DNA of 64,000 nt from Rotaria socialis. Taxonomy: Eukaryota; Rotifera; Eurotatoria; Philodinida; Philodinidae. The notes below the pieces were generated by a model. The model was not told the DNA's origin. It searched no databases and worked only from the letters and a program-made list of their open reading frames with translations. Shown one piece after another: positions 34,798 to 46,885 of the stretch (position 1 is the stretch's first letter; every line of letters begins with the position of its first letter). The DNA lies in the NCBI GenBank assembly GCA_905331475.1, contig CAJNYU010003118.1:36815-100814 (forward strand), read 5' to 3'. Made by a program: the position numbers and the translations under genes.

Positions 34798-36316
34798 ATG
34801 CCTACGAGTATGATGTTACGCATTCTGTTTGTTGGAATTGTCGTTCCCAGTTACATCGTTGAGACTCACAATGCCCTATCGATGCAAGAAGTAAGAAATG
34901 CCGAAAAATATTTACTTCTCGTTGTACATTTCTTACTCAAATTCAGGTAATTGATGCGGCAATCGATAAAGCAATGACGAAAGCTTCGAACAAGCTCCAA
35001 CATAGACTCGAAGTATTAAAAAACAATAAGGTTGTTTTGAATTAATGGAAGCTCTATAAAGACTTCTATAAGAAAGAATATGAGAGTGCCGACGAGGAAC
35101 AACAACGTATCGAAAAATTTATTGTCAATCTGAAAATTATTATTAAAGAAAATGTCCGCTTCAACGACGGCGTCAAATCGTTCAAGCTTCATATGAACCG
35201 ATTCGGTGATATGGATTTGTCAGAGTTTCGCAAGAAAATGATTGGTCTCAATTCTGGTGGAAATGGATTTGGTGAATCAGTGTATATCAAGCGATTGTCA
35301 ATGCAACGGGAGAAACGATTTTTGATCAGTTCTGTAAAAAAAAGGATAAAACCGATGAAGGATAAGATGAACAAAAAATCACACCCTGGAAAAAATCTTA
35401 CAACAACTACGACAACGTCTGAATCAATGGTTGACTATCGCCCATATATGAATCCGATTGAGAGCCAAGGTCAATGTGGGTGAGTTACTCGTAGAGAGTG
35501 TAGAATTCAAATTCTGTCTACAGGGCACACACAAGAAATCATTTTCTTGGACAAAATTTTCTCTTGTACAGCCCATCTGCTCGTCTTATCGAACATATCA
35601 GATTCATCTGACGAAATATTTTTGCAGCATATTTGTTTTTCACTATTTGCCGTTGTATCTAGGTCTTGCTATGCATTTGCTATAACGGCTGCCATCGAAG
35701 GTAATTACATACGCTCTAAAGACAGGCACACGTATTCAACTGTCTCAACAGCAAATAGTCGATTGTTCACCAAACAACGGCTGTTCTGGTGGCTTTTTTG
35801 ATGCCACCTTTCAATATATCAAACAAAGCAGTGGCCTAGCATCCGAGAAATCCTATCCGTATGTCGGTACTCAGCAGTCATGTAGTCTGAAATCGGCAAA
35901 ACTTGGTAGTATCAAAGGATATGGAACTACCCCGAATGGCAACGAAGAAGAAATGAAACGAGCATTGTCCACCTATGGTCCATTGGCAGCTGGGGTTTAT
36001 GTTACATCGGATTTTCAATTCTATGGCCCATCACAACGAGCTGGTACATCAGACATAATCGATATAGCATCTTGCCCGAAAACAATCGATCATGCAATTG
36101 CTATTGTCGGTTATGGAACGGAAAATGGCCAGGACTATTGGCGTAAAGGATTTCTGTTTTTTTTTCTCGAAATATTAAATTATATGAATATTTTTTTTTC
36201 TAGTGGTGCGCAATTCTTGGGGTGCAGATTGGGGTCTAAACGGTTATTTCAAAATTGCACGCAATAAGGATAGCATGTGTGGAATTGCTACATATGGTTA
36301 CTATACTCAAGTGTAA
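34798..36316 (+). pseudogene. Cathepsin L-like (papain family C1A) cysteine protease pseudogene
   Basis: Exons 34798-34890, 34947-35479, 35663-36142 and 36204-36316 encode a signal peptide, an I29-type prodomain (a WKLYKDFYKKEY start, FKLHMNRFGDM) and a papain catalytic domain. The active-site landmarks are present: GQCGSCYAF with the cysteine codon at 35667, the IDHAIAIVGYG histidine codon at 36091, and NSWG with the asparagine codon at 36212. Two lesions argue against function. An in-frame TAA at 35043-35045 lies just before the prodomain tryptophan. A 4-bp insertion in the TACATAC run near 35705-35712 shifts the frame between AAIEG and the ALKTG strand. Otherwise the frame is intact, so inactivation looks recent, or one lesion may be a sequence error. 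The family normally acts in lysosomes or digestive secretion. Confidence 0.82.
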
Positions 36317-37331
36317 CTTTCTTCGTCATATATCATGGTGTTGATGTGTGTCTATTTGTACTACTACCATTCGATAATATAATTCATTAGTTCTTAATTG
36401 AAGGAATCGGTTAGTCCTTTCAGGATGAGAATATATCTACAATAAAAATACGCAGAACAAAGTAATCCCGCTCAAATTATCAAGATAGTGACCGGTTGTG
36501 AATTACGGTTAATGAGATCAATATTTGAACATGATACTGTTATGCGGTGAACGTGTGATGAAAAGACCGCTGATAGATTCAGAGTGTTTTGCGACACGTT
36601 TCGACTATTGCTCGAATAGTTATCATCAGACTAGACAGCATAATTGAAAATCAAAATCAATCTTAACATAAATACATATTATATTTATTAATAAACAGCT
36701 ATAAATCAAAGATTATTATATTATTTATAGTGTGCATTTTTCGTAGTTTATCTAATACAAGAGTTTACGTAAATCAATTCAAAAACAGGTTGACCTATCT
36801 CTTGATAAAAAAAAGACGAGTTCAATTTGCTGGTGTTAATTCTTGCTTTTCAGCACTCTAGATTACAGATGTAAGCAAAAAAAATAATATAACGTTGAAA
36901 TAAAAATTAAATAAAAAGTGGCTTATATTATATATTGGTACAAATTTTATCAGCTTCACTATGTTTGATATATATTTAAATAATTAATTAAAGCAATTTG
37001 AATTCACAGTCTTACTGGTAAAAAACTTGAAGTCATTAATCAAATTTGATTGCATTGAGAGGCGAATATCAACGACATGATCGTTACATCAGTTCTGAAC
37101 TGAATGTGCTTAATAGGACTATACGAATATTTTATGGTTTTCATGTAACTAGATCCATGTCAGTTAAATTTTGAAATCTCAGCAAGTTTGGTCAGTCCTA
37201 TAGTACGTCTCCTCAGTTCAGGTTATGTGTTGTACGACGTTTTGATTATTTTTGCATTTAGTTTATAATTGATTTCCCACCAAAAATCATTTTATATTTT
37301 AATTATAAACCTCTTTAATATTTATAGATAA
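36317..37331. other. Intergenic, very AT-rich
   Basis: No gene is visible. The 3' half is dominated by A/T homopolymers and ends at the Helitron 3' boundary. Confidence 0.5.
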
Positions 37332-37765
37332 CTAGCGAGACTCCATGTAAAATACATGGCTGTTCTTTTTTTACAATTAAGGGTCTAAAGTTCGTAAGTG
37401 AATATGTTTAAATGCAATCAAATGCCTAAGGAATGGCTTGCACACAGATAGATGCTACTGAACGAAGCCGTACAAAAGTAATGTAGAGTTAACCGTGACT
37501 GCAGAATGGCTGTGACAGTAGCACCTCCAACTGAAAGAAATTTTTTCCTTGCGATTTATTGATAGTCATAGCAAATGAGAAGAAATTGGACAGCTGGTGT
37601 CTGCGTAGGTTAAAAAATAAAAATTTATCTGAAGCTAATAAACGAATCCTTGGTAAAAAGAGTTTGATTTCCTTTGTTGTATCCTGTCGTAGCTTCACAA
37701 TCTATCGTATGAATATACAAAACGTCTCACAGTACTTCGGATTCCGCCGCAAAAACCATTGATGT
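37332..37765 (-). mobile_element. Helitron 3' end with decayed helicase C-terminus
   Basis: Read on the minus strand, the sequence ends with a hairpin CCATGTA-TTT-TACATGG (37359-37343), seven bases, then CTAG (37335-37332) followed by T. This is the classic Helitron 3' terminus (hairpin, CTRR, insertion before T). Upstream on the same strand, 37698-37489 encodes a PIF1/Helitron helicase C-terminal block: IPRI-like LPRIRLLASDK, RRHQL, FAMTINKSQGK and CSHG. The next codon, where the family has Gln before LYVA, is TAA, and the following LYI...RLRSVAS continues the homology. The copy is dead. The 5' end was not found; it may extend to the right. Confidence 0.78.
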
Positions 37766-37838
37766 ACATTTAAAATTGCGAATAAGCATAATTGAATTTA
37801 TAAGGAAGAATTTCTGGTGGAGTGAGACTCTTCAGAAT

Positions 37839-38048
37839 TTATGTTGAATAATCTCTGGTGTCTTCACCGTACTGATATTCAATTTCCTCGTCTTCAATTG
37901 ATGGCATTTCTATGTTACCAAGTTTAATAAGCCTTTCCCAGAGTTCCTCTTCGTTTCGAGCTGAGAATGTGGACGTCGATCTTCTCATCACACCCAACGA
38001 ATAGCACATTGCATAATAACTGAAACAATTAAGAAGCAATGTTATCAT
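37839..38048 (-). CDS. Possible last exon of an unrecognised gene
   Basis: A minus-strand frame after a TTGTTTCAG acceptor-like sequence (ending 38020) encodes about 60 residues with an acidic end, EEELWERLIKLG then EDEEIEYQYGED. The composition looks protein-like rather than random. There is no upstream exon that I can identify and the telomere-like tract begins 20 bp upstream. It could also belong to the Helitron body. Confidence 0.28.
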   Translation of the reverse strand: MITLLLNCFSYYAMCYSLGVMRRSTSTFSARNEEELWERLIKLGNIEMPSIEDEEIEYQYGEDTRDYST

Positions 38049-38065
38049 ATGAAAGATAAACCCGA

Positions 38066-38119
38066 GGGTGGGTGTGGGTGGGTGGTTGTATAGAAATTAA
38101 CACGAGACACACCCACACC
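38066..38119. repeat. Inverted pair of telomere-like tracts
   Basis: GGGTGGGTGTGGGTGGGTGG (38066-38085) is followed after about 22 bp by CACACCCACACC (38108-38119), the complementary strand of the same hexamer. Confidence 0.65.
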
Positions 38120-38436
38120 TTATGAATTACATAAATAAACATTCATAGGTTTTAAACGGACGTTAAAAGTAGCTAACTTAGATGTACAAATGAAAACAAT
38201 GCACACTACCTCTATTATCAAAAGCAATCTTACAACATACTGAGGATATCAAACTTGATAAATTGATCAATTTCAATTGATAATTAAAATAATTTTCGTA
38301 TGAATCAAATATTGATATGAAATTGATAATAGCCAATCACAAATTCCAAGTATCACGAAAAGTCTTTTGTTTTATGTTAAAATGAATTGTGCAATTCTTT
38401 TGATGACTAATAGTAGTGGGTATTTTCTTGAAACCA

Positions 38437-38443
38437 TATAAAA
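38437..38443 (+). promoter_or_regulatory. TATA box of F-box gene 1
   Basis: TATAAAA lies 70 bp upstream of the ATG at 38507. Confidence 0.55.
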
Positions 38444-38506
38444 ACAGTTGAACTACAGTAGCGAATTGATTAGAGTTTGTGTATCTAAAAGAAACTCGTC
38501 ATCATA

Positions 38507-39903
38507 ATGAGTAATATTATATCTTCGAAACCAAGTCGACTTGAATTACTTCCAAATGAAATTCTTTTTGAAATCTTCAAATACGTAAAACCTATTGATC
38601 TTCATCGTTTTGTTGGATGCAATCAACGATTTAATAATATTATAAGCGACGTAAAACTAAGTGTCGATATTCAATATCCAGAAGAAGAAGAAGAAGATGA
38701 GGAAGATTTCAATTACCTAAAACGCTTTCATCCAAATCAATTCATTCGTCTGGAATTACGTTGTCGCTGGGGTGCATTTAATTTGCATTTATTTACGGAG
38801 CTACGCTCACTAAAGATCGATTGCAACTATCTGTCAGAAAATCAATTTAATCAGGTAAGTGGAACGATTTTGTATTGTTTTTCACACATCGAGAAACTGA
38901 CTCAAAAGTACGAACCCATTTTATTATTATAGGTACTTACTGCTAATCTACCAGATCTCCAAAGATTTTCCATTGATAATGTTCCGAACTACTACGGAAA
39001 AGAATTACTAATTACTATTCTTGATAGCGAACGTTTTCCATCATTGACATTGTGTCAGTTTTCAGGAGAATTTTACTACATTCTAGAACTTAACGAACAT
39101 TACACATCACCAAATAGTAAAATTCGTACGCTTATCCTTAACAGATGGGATGGATCGAGTCTGTGTTCTTTACTCAATCTACTACCTAATTTACGTCGAT
39201 TTGAGACGAATTTTTTAGAATCTATCAGTAAATCATTGAAATTCAACATGCATTACATCACACTTGAAAATTTACGAATTACTCTCAATGATCCATCCAA
39301 TGATCTGGAGAAGATACTTTCATGCATGCCTAATCTAAAATACTTGCGTGTCAAAGGAAAGATTCCAGACGGATCGGTATTAGAATGTTTCGAAAAAATG
39401 GCTAAAACCGTTGGCACTTATTCATCGAATCTACAAAAATTTGATTGTGAATTATATTTTCATGCATGGATTGGTCAAGTCGATATTCTTGTCATACAAA
39501 AGCTTCATCCACTTTTCAAGATGATAGAATGCCATTTTGGAAAACTTATCAATCAATGTTACGCTACTGATTTAACAGAATATCCTATTTTCAACGAATA
39601 TGCATGTGAGTATAGATCATTTTCTTCAATTGGTTTTTCAATTTCATGTGACATGATTATATAGAAGTGATAGAATTTCTTCTAGATGTGGAACGCATGA
39701 CACACAATACTACACTGTATTCTGGAGTGATGGGGGGATATGACAGTGATAATGACTACAATAATTATGACGACAACGACTACAATAATTATGATGACAA
39801 CGACTATAATAGTAATAATGGTTGGACAGATTATGGACTTGGCTATCGTGGAAATTACAAAGCGAACTATGGATCTTCCCCATGGAGCGGTAATAATGAT
39901 TAG
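38507..39903 (+). CDS. F-box protein with degenerate LRR region and Asn/Asp/Tyr-rich tail, three exons
   Basis: Exons 38507-38854, 38933-39605 and 39686-39903 join in phase to 412 residues. The N-terminal F-box (about 12-55) reads LELLPNEILFEIFKYVKPIDLHRFVG. An acidic stretch of Glu/Asp follows, then LRR-like segments such as LRSLKIDC, LPDLQRFSI, LPNLRRFETN and MPNLKYLRVKG. Exon 3 uses the acceptor TTCTTCTAG at 39685; the earlier AG at 39664 would make a stop codon. It ends in a low-complexity tail with repeated DYNNYDDN units encoded by a GACTACAATAATTATGA-type DNA repeat. F-box proteins recruit substrates to SCF ubiquitin ligases through Skp1; the target is unknown. This resembles the large F-box family of bdelloids. 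Confidence 0.85.
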
Positions 39904-41049
39904 ATGGTGATTGTGCATGGGCACGAAGAAAATATGTGCTGAAACGCTACAGACAAAAGCATACTCCACACTCACAATCTTCGCTATAATCGAATGATTG
40001 TCAAATTTTTTAAAACTACTGTAATGTCTTTCAATAGAAGAAAATACCAAAGTCTGTTTGATCCATTAGAAGTGATTGGCTTTCTCATCCATCGTAGCAA
40101 TTGACTATCATAGGATGGTGAATAAAATTGTTCATTCACAGAATTTAAGGCAGGTGTGGGTATCAGTATCACCATGTAGGTATGGCCCGCAAGTAAAGAT
40201 CATATCCACCCACACGCTTACTCGCGAACGGCCTAGAAAATACTTTGATGCCTTGTAAAACTGTCACTTTACCACTCAATATAAATTACTGACATGAAAA
40301 TAACTTTTAAAGTAAATGTACCATATTTGTAATATATCTATTCTGAAAGGGTCATTCATTGGGAATTTTACTGAATTGAAAAAATCTAAATCAGTTGAAC
40401 AAAAAATCTTGATTTCATCGTAATTCTATATTTGATACGTGAAAGCGGTTAGAAAAGCGATGCTCTTTTTTCTCCCAAGTAATGTTCAGCCTGAGGATGT
40501 GTATGTTGCATGTCGTTGAAATAGTTTCACTTATTAATGCTAACGCCTCATTTATGAAGATAAAGCGGACTACGACCAACAATGACATGACAACGCTTTA
40601 ATCATGTCCTTATTCCTCATATTCCTAAAGAAAAATTAGATCAGTTAGATTTGAACAGCATTTGTTCTGATTTTATTGCAAAAAATCGGAGTAAAAAAGT
40701 TTTTTCGGACATGAATAATAGTTTTTGTACTTGCAACTTTTTTATTTGCTTTAGCCAAGGTTTAAGATTTTGTATGCTTATGTTGATAATGAAATAAAAA
40801 TTTTGATAGTGTAGTGGAATTCTCGATTGCTCTGAAGGTGTGCAAATGGGCCAGTGAAGAAAATGTTTTGAATGAAAGTTATAGCCAAGAAATTTAAATC
40901 TTTGCTTTCTCCCTCTAATGCCGACTTTCTGTCGTTGTTTTCAAAAACAAATTTGAGCCTCTCCTAATTTAGAAACGCTCGACCGCCTACGAAGCCGATG
41001 AAAGGCAAGTACGTAATGTTATTCACCGAAACTTCAGTATGTAAGAATT
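39904..41049. other. Intergenic with a telomere-like inverted pair
   Basis: CAGGTGTGGGTAT (40151-40163) and ATCCACCCACACGC (40203-40216) form an inverted pair with about 40 bp between them. No gene is supported. Confidence 0.5.
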
Positions 41050-41650
41050 AATTATAAGGAATGATCATCATCAAGATTTTGCAGTACGGAGAACAATTGC
41101 CACAAATAATGGAGGTAAGAGTCAAATACGTTAATTTGATGGAAGACTGAAAATAGATTCTAAATTGTTCTTATCAGTCCTAATTTGACCCAATTGTTAT
41201 AGATACTTTTGAATGGCATTAGATCCTTCGACGCAATTCAACTTCTGTTTCATCAGCAAATAATCAACATCTTGCGCAGCACTGTATAAGATTTATAGTT
41301 GGTCATATATAATTTTTTCGATTCCTATTTTCAGTATTTCTTTTGGCGATGTAGAGTCAAATGCTACGGAAACTAGTGAAAGTATAGACAAAAAACATAT
41401 GTGCATGAAAAAATAATTCTCGAAAACTGTTAAACCATATGAATGTAATAAAAATGAATGTGCTACATCTTTATTCATCTGCTGATGAAAATCAGATTCG
41501 GTTCAATCAAGATTAATTAAAGGACGTCAACATCTATTTTCAGTCTTCAATTACATTAATACATCTGACTCTTACATCCATTATTTGTAAAAAGTGTGCT
41601 TCGTGCTGAAAAATCTTCATAATGATCATTCCGTATACTTAAGTTTTACG
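41050..41650. mobile_element. Fold-back element with imperfect arms of about 240 bp
   Basis: The left arm includes GGAATGATCATCATCAAGAT, CAAATAATGGAGGTAAGAG and GAAGACTGAAAATAGAT. The reverse complement of the right arm (about 41400-41650) includes GGAATGATCATTATGAAGAT, CAAATAATGGATGTAAGAG and GAAGACTGAAAATAGAT in the same order. An inner pair around TTTCATCAGCA...CATCTT also matches. Ends and target duplication are not resolved, and there is no coding capacity. Confidence 0.65.
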
Positions 41651-42049
41651 TGCTTAATATTCTCATATTACGTTCTTGTTTTGCAATGATATCATTAGTG
41701 TGTTCTGTATTGTAAACCTGACTAAAGATAAATAATTACCAAAAGATGAATTACAAAACAATATTAAGAAAAAAAGCGCATTGTCAGACATACGTTTTGA
41801 TTCTGTTTCAGCTTTTTAATAATAATACATAACTTAAATAAGGAACAATTCTCTGCTGAATAGTATATAAATCTACTGATAAATAATAATTGCAGCCACA
41901 TGGTGTCTGTAGCAGATTTTATTGCAAAGTATTGAAGTAAAAAAAAACGTGAACTGATTAAGCTGAAAATTTCAACTCAGTCCACATTTATTTTCTATTT
42001 TCAAAAAACGAAAGTGATGCAATAGTCAACTTTGTACGATGAATTCTAC

Positions 42050-43012
42050 TCAATTTGGATTTCTTGCCGTGAAATGTCCCGTAGTCATCGCCATAGGTTC
42101 AACCACTTGTGTTGCTCGGAACCAACACGGCAAAAGCATTTTTAGTTGCCATGAACTTTCGATCAACGAACCCATGTAGACAAAGGGAAGCAGCAATATG
42201 ACGTAATAAGAAAAAAAATGTGCATATTGTTCGAAAGGACCATTGAGTTCTTCAGATACACAGCACAATTGTACCAGTTCAATACAAATGATTGGAATAT
42301 AAAGCAACAAATAGAGGAAAGAAATTAACAATAATTGAATTGCAATCTTTCGATGCTTTCGCCATTGAAAAGCTCTACGCATGCGATGATTTTTAATTAG
42401 AACTCGTGCAAGAAGGCTAATGCTAAAAATCACAATTGTTATAGCTGGTATAATATTATGTACAACGCTATCCCACGTACCGACCAACTTCGAATTGTGT
42501 GAACACAGGGGATGTCCACATATCTCTTGCGTATAATTGTAAGTATTTTCACATGGTGGAATTACGATAATAACAAAATGAAACAATATGGTATAGGTTA
42601 TGACGATTGCGTAAGGAGCATAATGAAGGAGAAAACGCTTTTTGACACTAGATAACCATTTATCATGAAAGATGATTATATGTCTTTCAATCGATGCCCA
42701 AGCTATGGTCACAGTCGAAACATTATATAGTGTTTCATCGACGAACATCCACATGAGACATAAACTTTTTGTAGCAGGCACGACAGTACCTGAGCGATAA
42801 TAATTGAGAAATAATGATATATCTATCAGTTCATAGATCAAATTATTGCATAATAGGAGAATGATAAAATGATTATGAATCCCACGACGCCGCGTTCGAC
42901 TAGAAAGAGTGTAATAAAGGATAGCAATTGAGCAAGCAACAGATGGAACCATTGCAATGAGCAATAACCAAAAGCGAACAGGATTAGATATAACAGAATC
43001 TGTGTATTGCAT
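42050..43012 (-). CDS. Rhodopsin-like seven-transmembrane receptor (GPCR)
   Basis: The single-exon frame encodes 320 residues with seven hydrophobic segments, at roughly 14-36, 45-68, 85-107, 130-151, 186-206, 223-246 and 262-283. TM3 ends with WASIERHIIIF, so ERH replaces the usual DRY. Cysteines in front of TM3 (LCLMW) and in the second extracellular loop (CGHPLC) can form the conserved disulfide. The third loop carries basic residues (KNHRMRRAFQWRKHRK). The ligand is unknown. Compact intronless divergent receptors with ERH motifs are numerous in bdelloids as far as I recall. No lesion is visible. Confidence 0.82.
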   Translation of the reverse strand: MQYTDSVISNPVRFWLLLIAMVPSVACSIAILYYTLSSRTRRRGIHNHFIILLLCNNLIYELIDISLFLNYYRSGTVVPATKSLCLMWMFVDETLYNVSTVTIAWASIERHIIIFHDKWLSSVKKRFLLHYAPYAIVITYTILFHFVIIVIPPCENTYNYTQEICGHPLCSHNSKLVGTWDSVVHNIIPAITIVIFSISLLARVLIKNHRMRRAFQWRKHRKIAIQLLLISFLYLLLYIPIICIELVQLCCVSEELNGPFEQYAHFFSYYVILLLPFVYMGSLIESSWQLKMLLPCWFRATQVVEPMAMTTGHFTARNPN

Positions 43013-44398
43013 TGTTAGACAGTTGTCTTACTCGTTTTCCAGAATAAATGATCTACATGAATGAAAAAAATATTAAATCATATAAGAAATATCTTTGATA
43101 AGAAAACGAGATCTTGTATAGTAAGCTTTTTCTCCAAGAGATGAACACTGTGACTTTTCTACGTTTCTTGGTATTTTGATACTCATTCAATTATCTTACC
43201 ACTCGAAAGTAAGCCGTCTTTACTTCAACAATGAATATAGGACTGTGTTGAAAATCAACAAATGTATTTATATGCTCTTGACTTCACTTTGGACCTTGAA
43301 GAATTAAGTCGAATTTTCACTGTAACTAAATAAAATACTACCGCTAACAATTTTCCCATTTGCTAATATGCATAAATTTCATGTCTAATGATTTTCTGAC
43401 GAGCTAATCAAATTTCGTATTTTTAATAGATGATGAATTACACAGCTCTGCGATTAGATCTCAAACTTTTAACGCCATCACGGATGGTTACTATCGAGTT
43501 GTACTCACTGATAAAAGGTTCACATCAATTTGCTGTAAAAAAAACTTATTGTAACTTACATCAACTCATAATATTAAAATTACAAATTCAATACAATTGA
43601 AAACAACAGCTGCGTTGTCGGTGCACTGACAACTGACTATAGTCAAGTCTATTCTTTCTATAGCTTATTCATGTGCAAAATTCATGTAGTCTTTTTTGTA
43701 TTTGATTAAAACTTAAATCACCCCTAACAACTTATCCTGGAAGGTTACTTGCATGACGTTTTCATCATCTAATGCTATGATGAAAATACTATTAATTTTA
43801 CTTGCTGGTTACCAGAGCGCTTCTAAAATGTTTAACATCATTAACGATATATGAAAGTACTTCTTCTGGCTCACGTATTGGAAAGATTTTCTTCAAAAAA
43901 GTGTTAACCTGACTGATTTCTGTTTAATTTTACACACATATTGAGGAGGATGCACTACTTTCATTCAGTGACATTGAAGATAAGTATGAGCTGCAAATTA
44001 TTCAGATAGCTATGCTATACAACTACTTTGTAGATAAAATGGAAACTAATTAATTACATGAATAAAAAAGAACGAGTGCGTAGATAAGCAAAAAAAAAGA
44101 AAAATATGCTTCATTTGTTCTCTTTTCTTTGCGTACTAGTCGTTCATAAAAAAAATCGACGAAAGAAAAACTGCTTTGAATCCAGGCAAATAATAAACTG
44201 ACACTCATTCTCCAAGTTTTACGAAAGAGTAATTTTCCACTAAAAAATGGTGTAGAAAATATATACTTTTCAAGACCCACCAGGCAAAAGTCAAAAACCA
44301 AACTAAAATAGAGGAAAAGTGTTTGCAAATTAACTATCAAGCTAAAGCATTTTTTTGTTAATGTTAAAAGGAAAATACAAAGAACGGCCCAGGTTGAT
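43013..44398. other. Intergenic
   Basis: This includes the presumed promoter of the receptor. A minus-strand frame at 44050-44448 is low-complexity (Phe/Leu/Ser) and was not accepted. Confidence 0.5.
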
Positions 44399-46885
44399 AT
44401 GTGTAGCCTGTCCAGTTGGGCGAAGGATAATAGTAATGAAAGATCCAAATTAAAGAAAAATATTAATAAGTCAATTGAAAATCTTCAAAAATGGAAAAAA
44501 AAACAGTTGGATTCGAACAAAAACAATGAATCCACTGCTTCCATCTCTTCTCACCACCGAATTACAGCAAACAAAATCATCGATAACAACAATATCGGAG
44601 AAGTAGAAATAAATGACGATTTTTAAATGAACTCTCTAGGCCAAGATGTCTGACTTCTCTTCTCTTCTTAATGTTCATGCCCGTCCCTTTTTTCCTTCTT
44701 CTACCTACCACCTTTCCTCATTGGTAAAACATTTTTTGAAACAGCATTAGATAGACTGGTGATTTGGAAGTTCCCTATTAAAGTTCAAAAACGAATTACA
44801 CCAATTTTAGAAAAATGATATTCTAATTCTACTCTAGACATTGTTCTAACAAAATGGGAGAACAACCCTTGCCCTTTATCTAACCAATTGATCTCTTTAA
44901 ACGTTCTCACATATAATGTTCAAGACTGGGGTACTCGTGTCTTGAAAATAATGGATCTAATTTTTAAAGTTCATAGTCCAGTATCCGTATTTACCAAAGT
45001 AGGAGAACTTTGAAATAGTTTCAAAGTTCCGAATTTTACATAGTTTTATCAAAAAGATTCAAATCATAACGGAGGGGTTATGATAACAATAGGAAAACAT
45101 CTCCGAGCAACGAGAATTGATACTGATATAGAAAATACAGTTATTGTGGATATCTACGGACTTTCTGAACAAATTAGAATAATAGGTATATACTGGCCAC
45201 ATGGTCAAGTGCGTAATCTAAAAGATCTATATCCCTTCTTAGTAAAAGGTACTATTTTGACAGGTGATTTTAATGCAACTTCAAATGAACGGGGTAGCCA
45301 ATCTACTGATAGATGCGGTAACTCTCTGAAGAAATGGATCGAAGAAAATGAGTTGACCTTTATTCCCACCAACTCTCTTTCTTCTAAAAGATCAGACAGA
45401 CACATTGATTTAACATTTACAAATTTGAACAGAGTCGAGAATGAAACAATATTTTACGGTTCAAGCGACCACTGGCCGACTGTTTTAAGTTGTCAACGTA
45501 TAGAATTTATTTCCAACGGCTTCTTTCCGAACATCGATTGGACCATTTACCAAATTATTCTAGTGCTTTTAGAAGATTTCTGGATAAATGAACAAAAAAG
45601 GAAACAATTGATCATTGGTATCAATTTTATGTACGTTTCCTTGCAGCACTAAAATACAGTTTGACTCGATGGAAAGAAAGAAAAAAATACCGTCCATCTC
45701 TCCCTGCTTACATAGTCAAAAGGCTCCGTGAAGTTCGTCAGGTTCGAAATAGATATTGCAGAAAAAGGAAAATAGCTGGTATAGGTGTTGCTAAGAAAGA
45801 TGTCAAGAGAGGTTCGCAATGAGATTTAGAAGTATAGATTGGCCTAGCTTTCTGTCCACCATACAAGGTGCTCATGATAAGCAGGAGAGTTCATTTTGGA
45901 CGCATCTTTCAAAAATTTATAAACCAAAAACGTTACCCTTCTCCAAATTATCAGTAGGAACCAGTATCATATCAGACGAGCAGGAGATTACGAAAGCCCA
46001 CGGTAGGTATATATGTGCTAGGACAGAAAATTGTCATTGTAGGCACGTGCAAGTATCTTGGTTTTACTTGAACGAGTAAATTATCATTGAGACCCACTGT
46101 AAACAAAAGCGTGGAGTATATCCAAAGATCGTTGGATAAGCTGAACTGGCTACGTAGCGGCACAATTTTGTCCAAAGACACGTTGAGAAGATGCTTCTTC
46201 GAGTATATATTTCCCCATTTCGCTTGAGTCTTTTCTTTTTTCCCGTTTCTCCCCACAACACACCAAGAGGCACTTAGAAGAAAGTATAGAGTAGCAATAC
46301 GCTTAGTCCACCGTGCTCCGTTTGTTCGCGCTAAGAATCTTTTGAGTCTTACCTCAGAAGAACCGCTTGATACTTATGTCAAACGCTATATCGTGAAAAG
46401 ATTAAAAAATATGAGCTCTTCAGATTTATGTTCTTTCTTATTTCTTGAAGATGTATACCTATGGAATAATTTCTATAAGCAAGCGAAAGATGCTGTTGGT
46501 CATCTGTTTATGTTGAAACGGGTTAAACATTTAAAATTAAAACACCGCTCCCTTCTCATAGGCTGGCTTGATTTTAATGAGCAAAGTGATAATTAGAAGT
46601 CTAGGAAAGAGGGAACACGAAATGGTAGTTTATTAACAGCCCCCTTAACATTCTACCTCGACATTTACAACTGCCGCTACTTGTATTCTCTGTTCATCTC
46701 GTTACTGCTTTCATGTGCTCCATGTATCTTTATCCTTGTTTTTCCCTTTTTGTTTTCTTTTCTTTTTTGTTCTTTCTTTTTTGTTGCTACTTCCTATCCC
46801 TCCCGCTTCTCTATGTTTCTCTGTTCTGTAAGCACTTCCGAGTGTGGCAATAAAAAGAGCATAAACCAAAAAAATTTGTGTAGCC
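44399..46885 (+). mobile_element. Internally deleted non-LTR retrotransposon (LINE) with APE endonuclease
   Basis: A plus-strand remnant: a Lys/Asn-rich frame at 44399-44626 may be ORF1 debris. From about 44885 an APE-type endonuclease can be read (LNVLTYNVQDWG, then TGDFNATS near 45260 and SSDHW near 45461), with stops and shifts before 45080. The linker continues to about 45997 across a frame change. Then the reading jumps to sequence that resembles the C-terminal end of a LINE polymerase ORF (CKYLGFYLNE, THCKQKRGVYPKI) with many stops. The reverse transcriptase core is absent, so about 1.5-2 kb is deleted. The 3' end has AATAAA near 46850 and an A-rich stretch. It is not functional. Confidence 0.82.

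Noticed and set aside
44050-44448. Minus-strand 132-codon frame
   Set aside because: Phe/Leu/Ser-rich, antisense to A-rich DNA, overlapping the LINE start.
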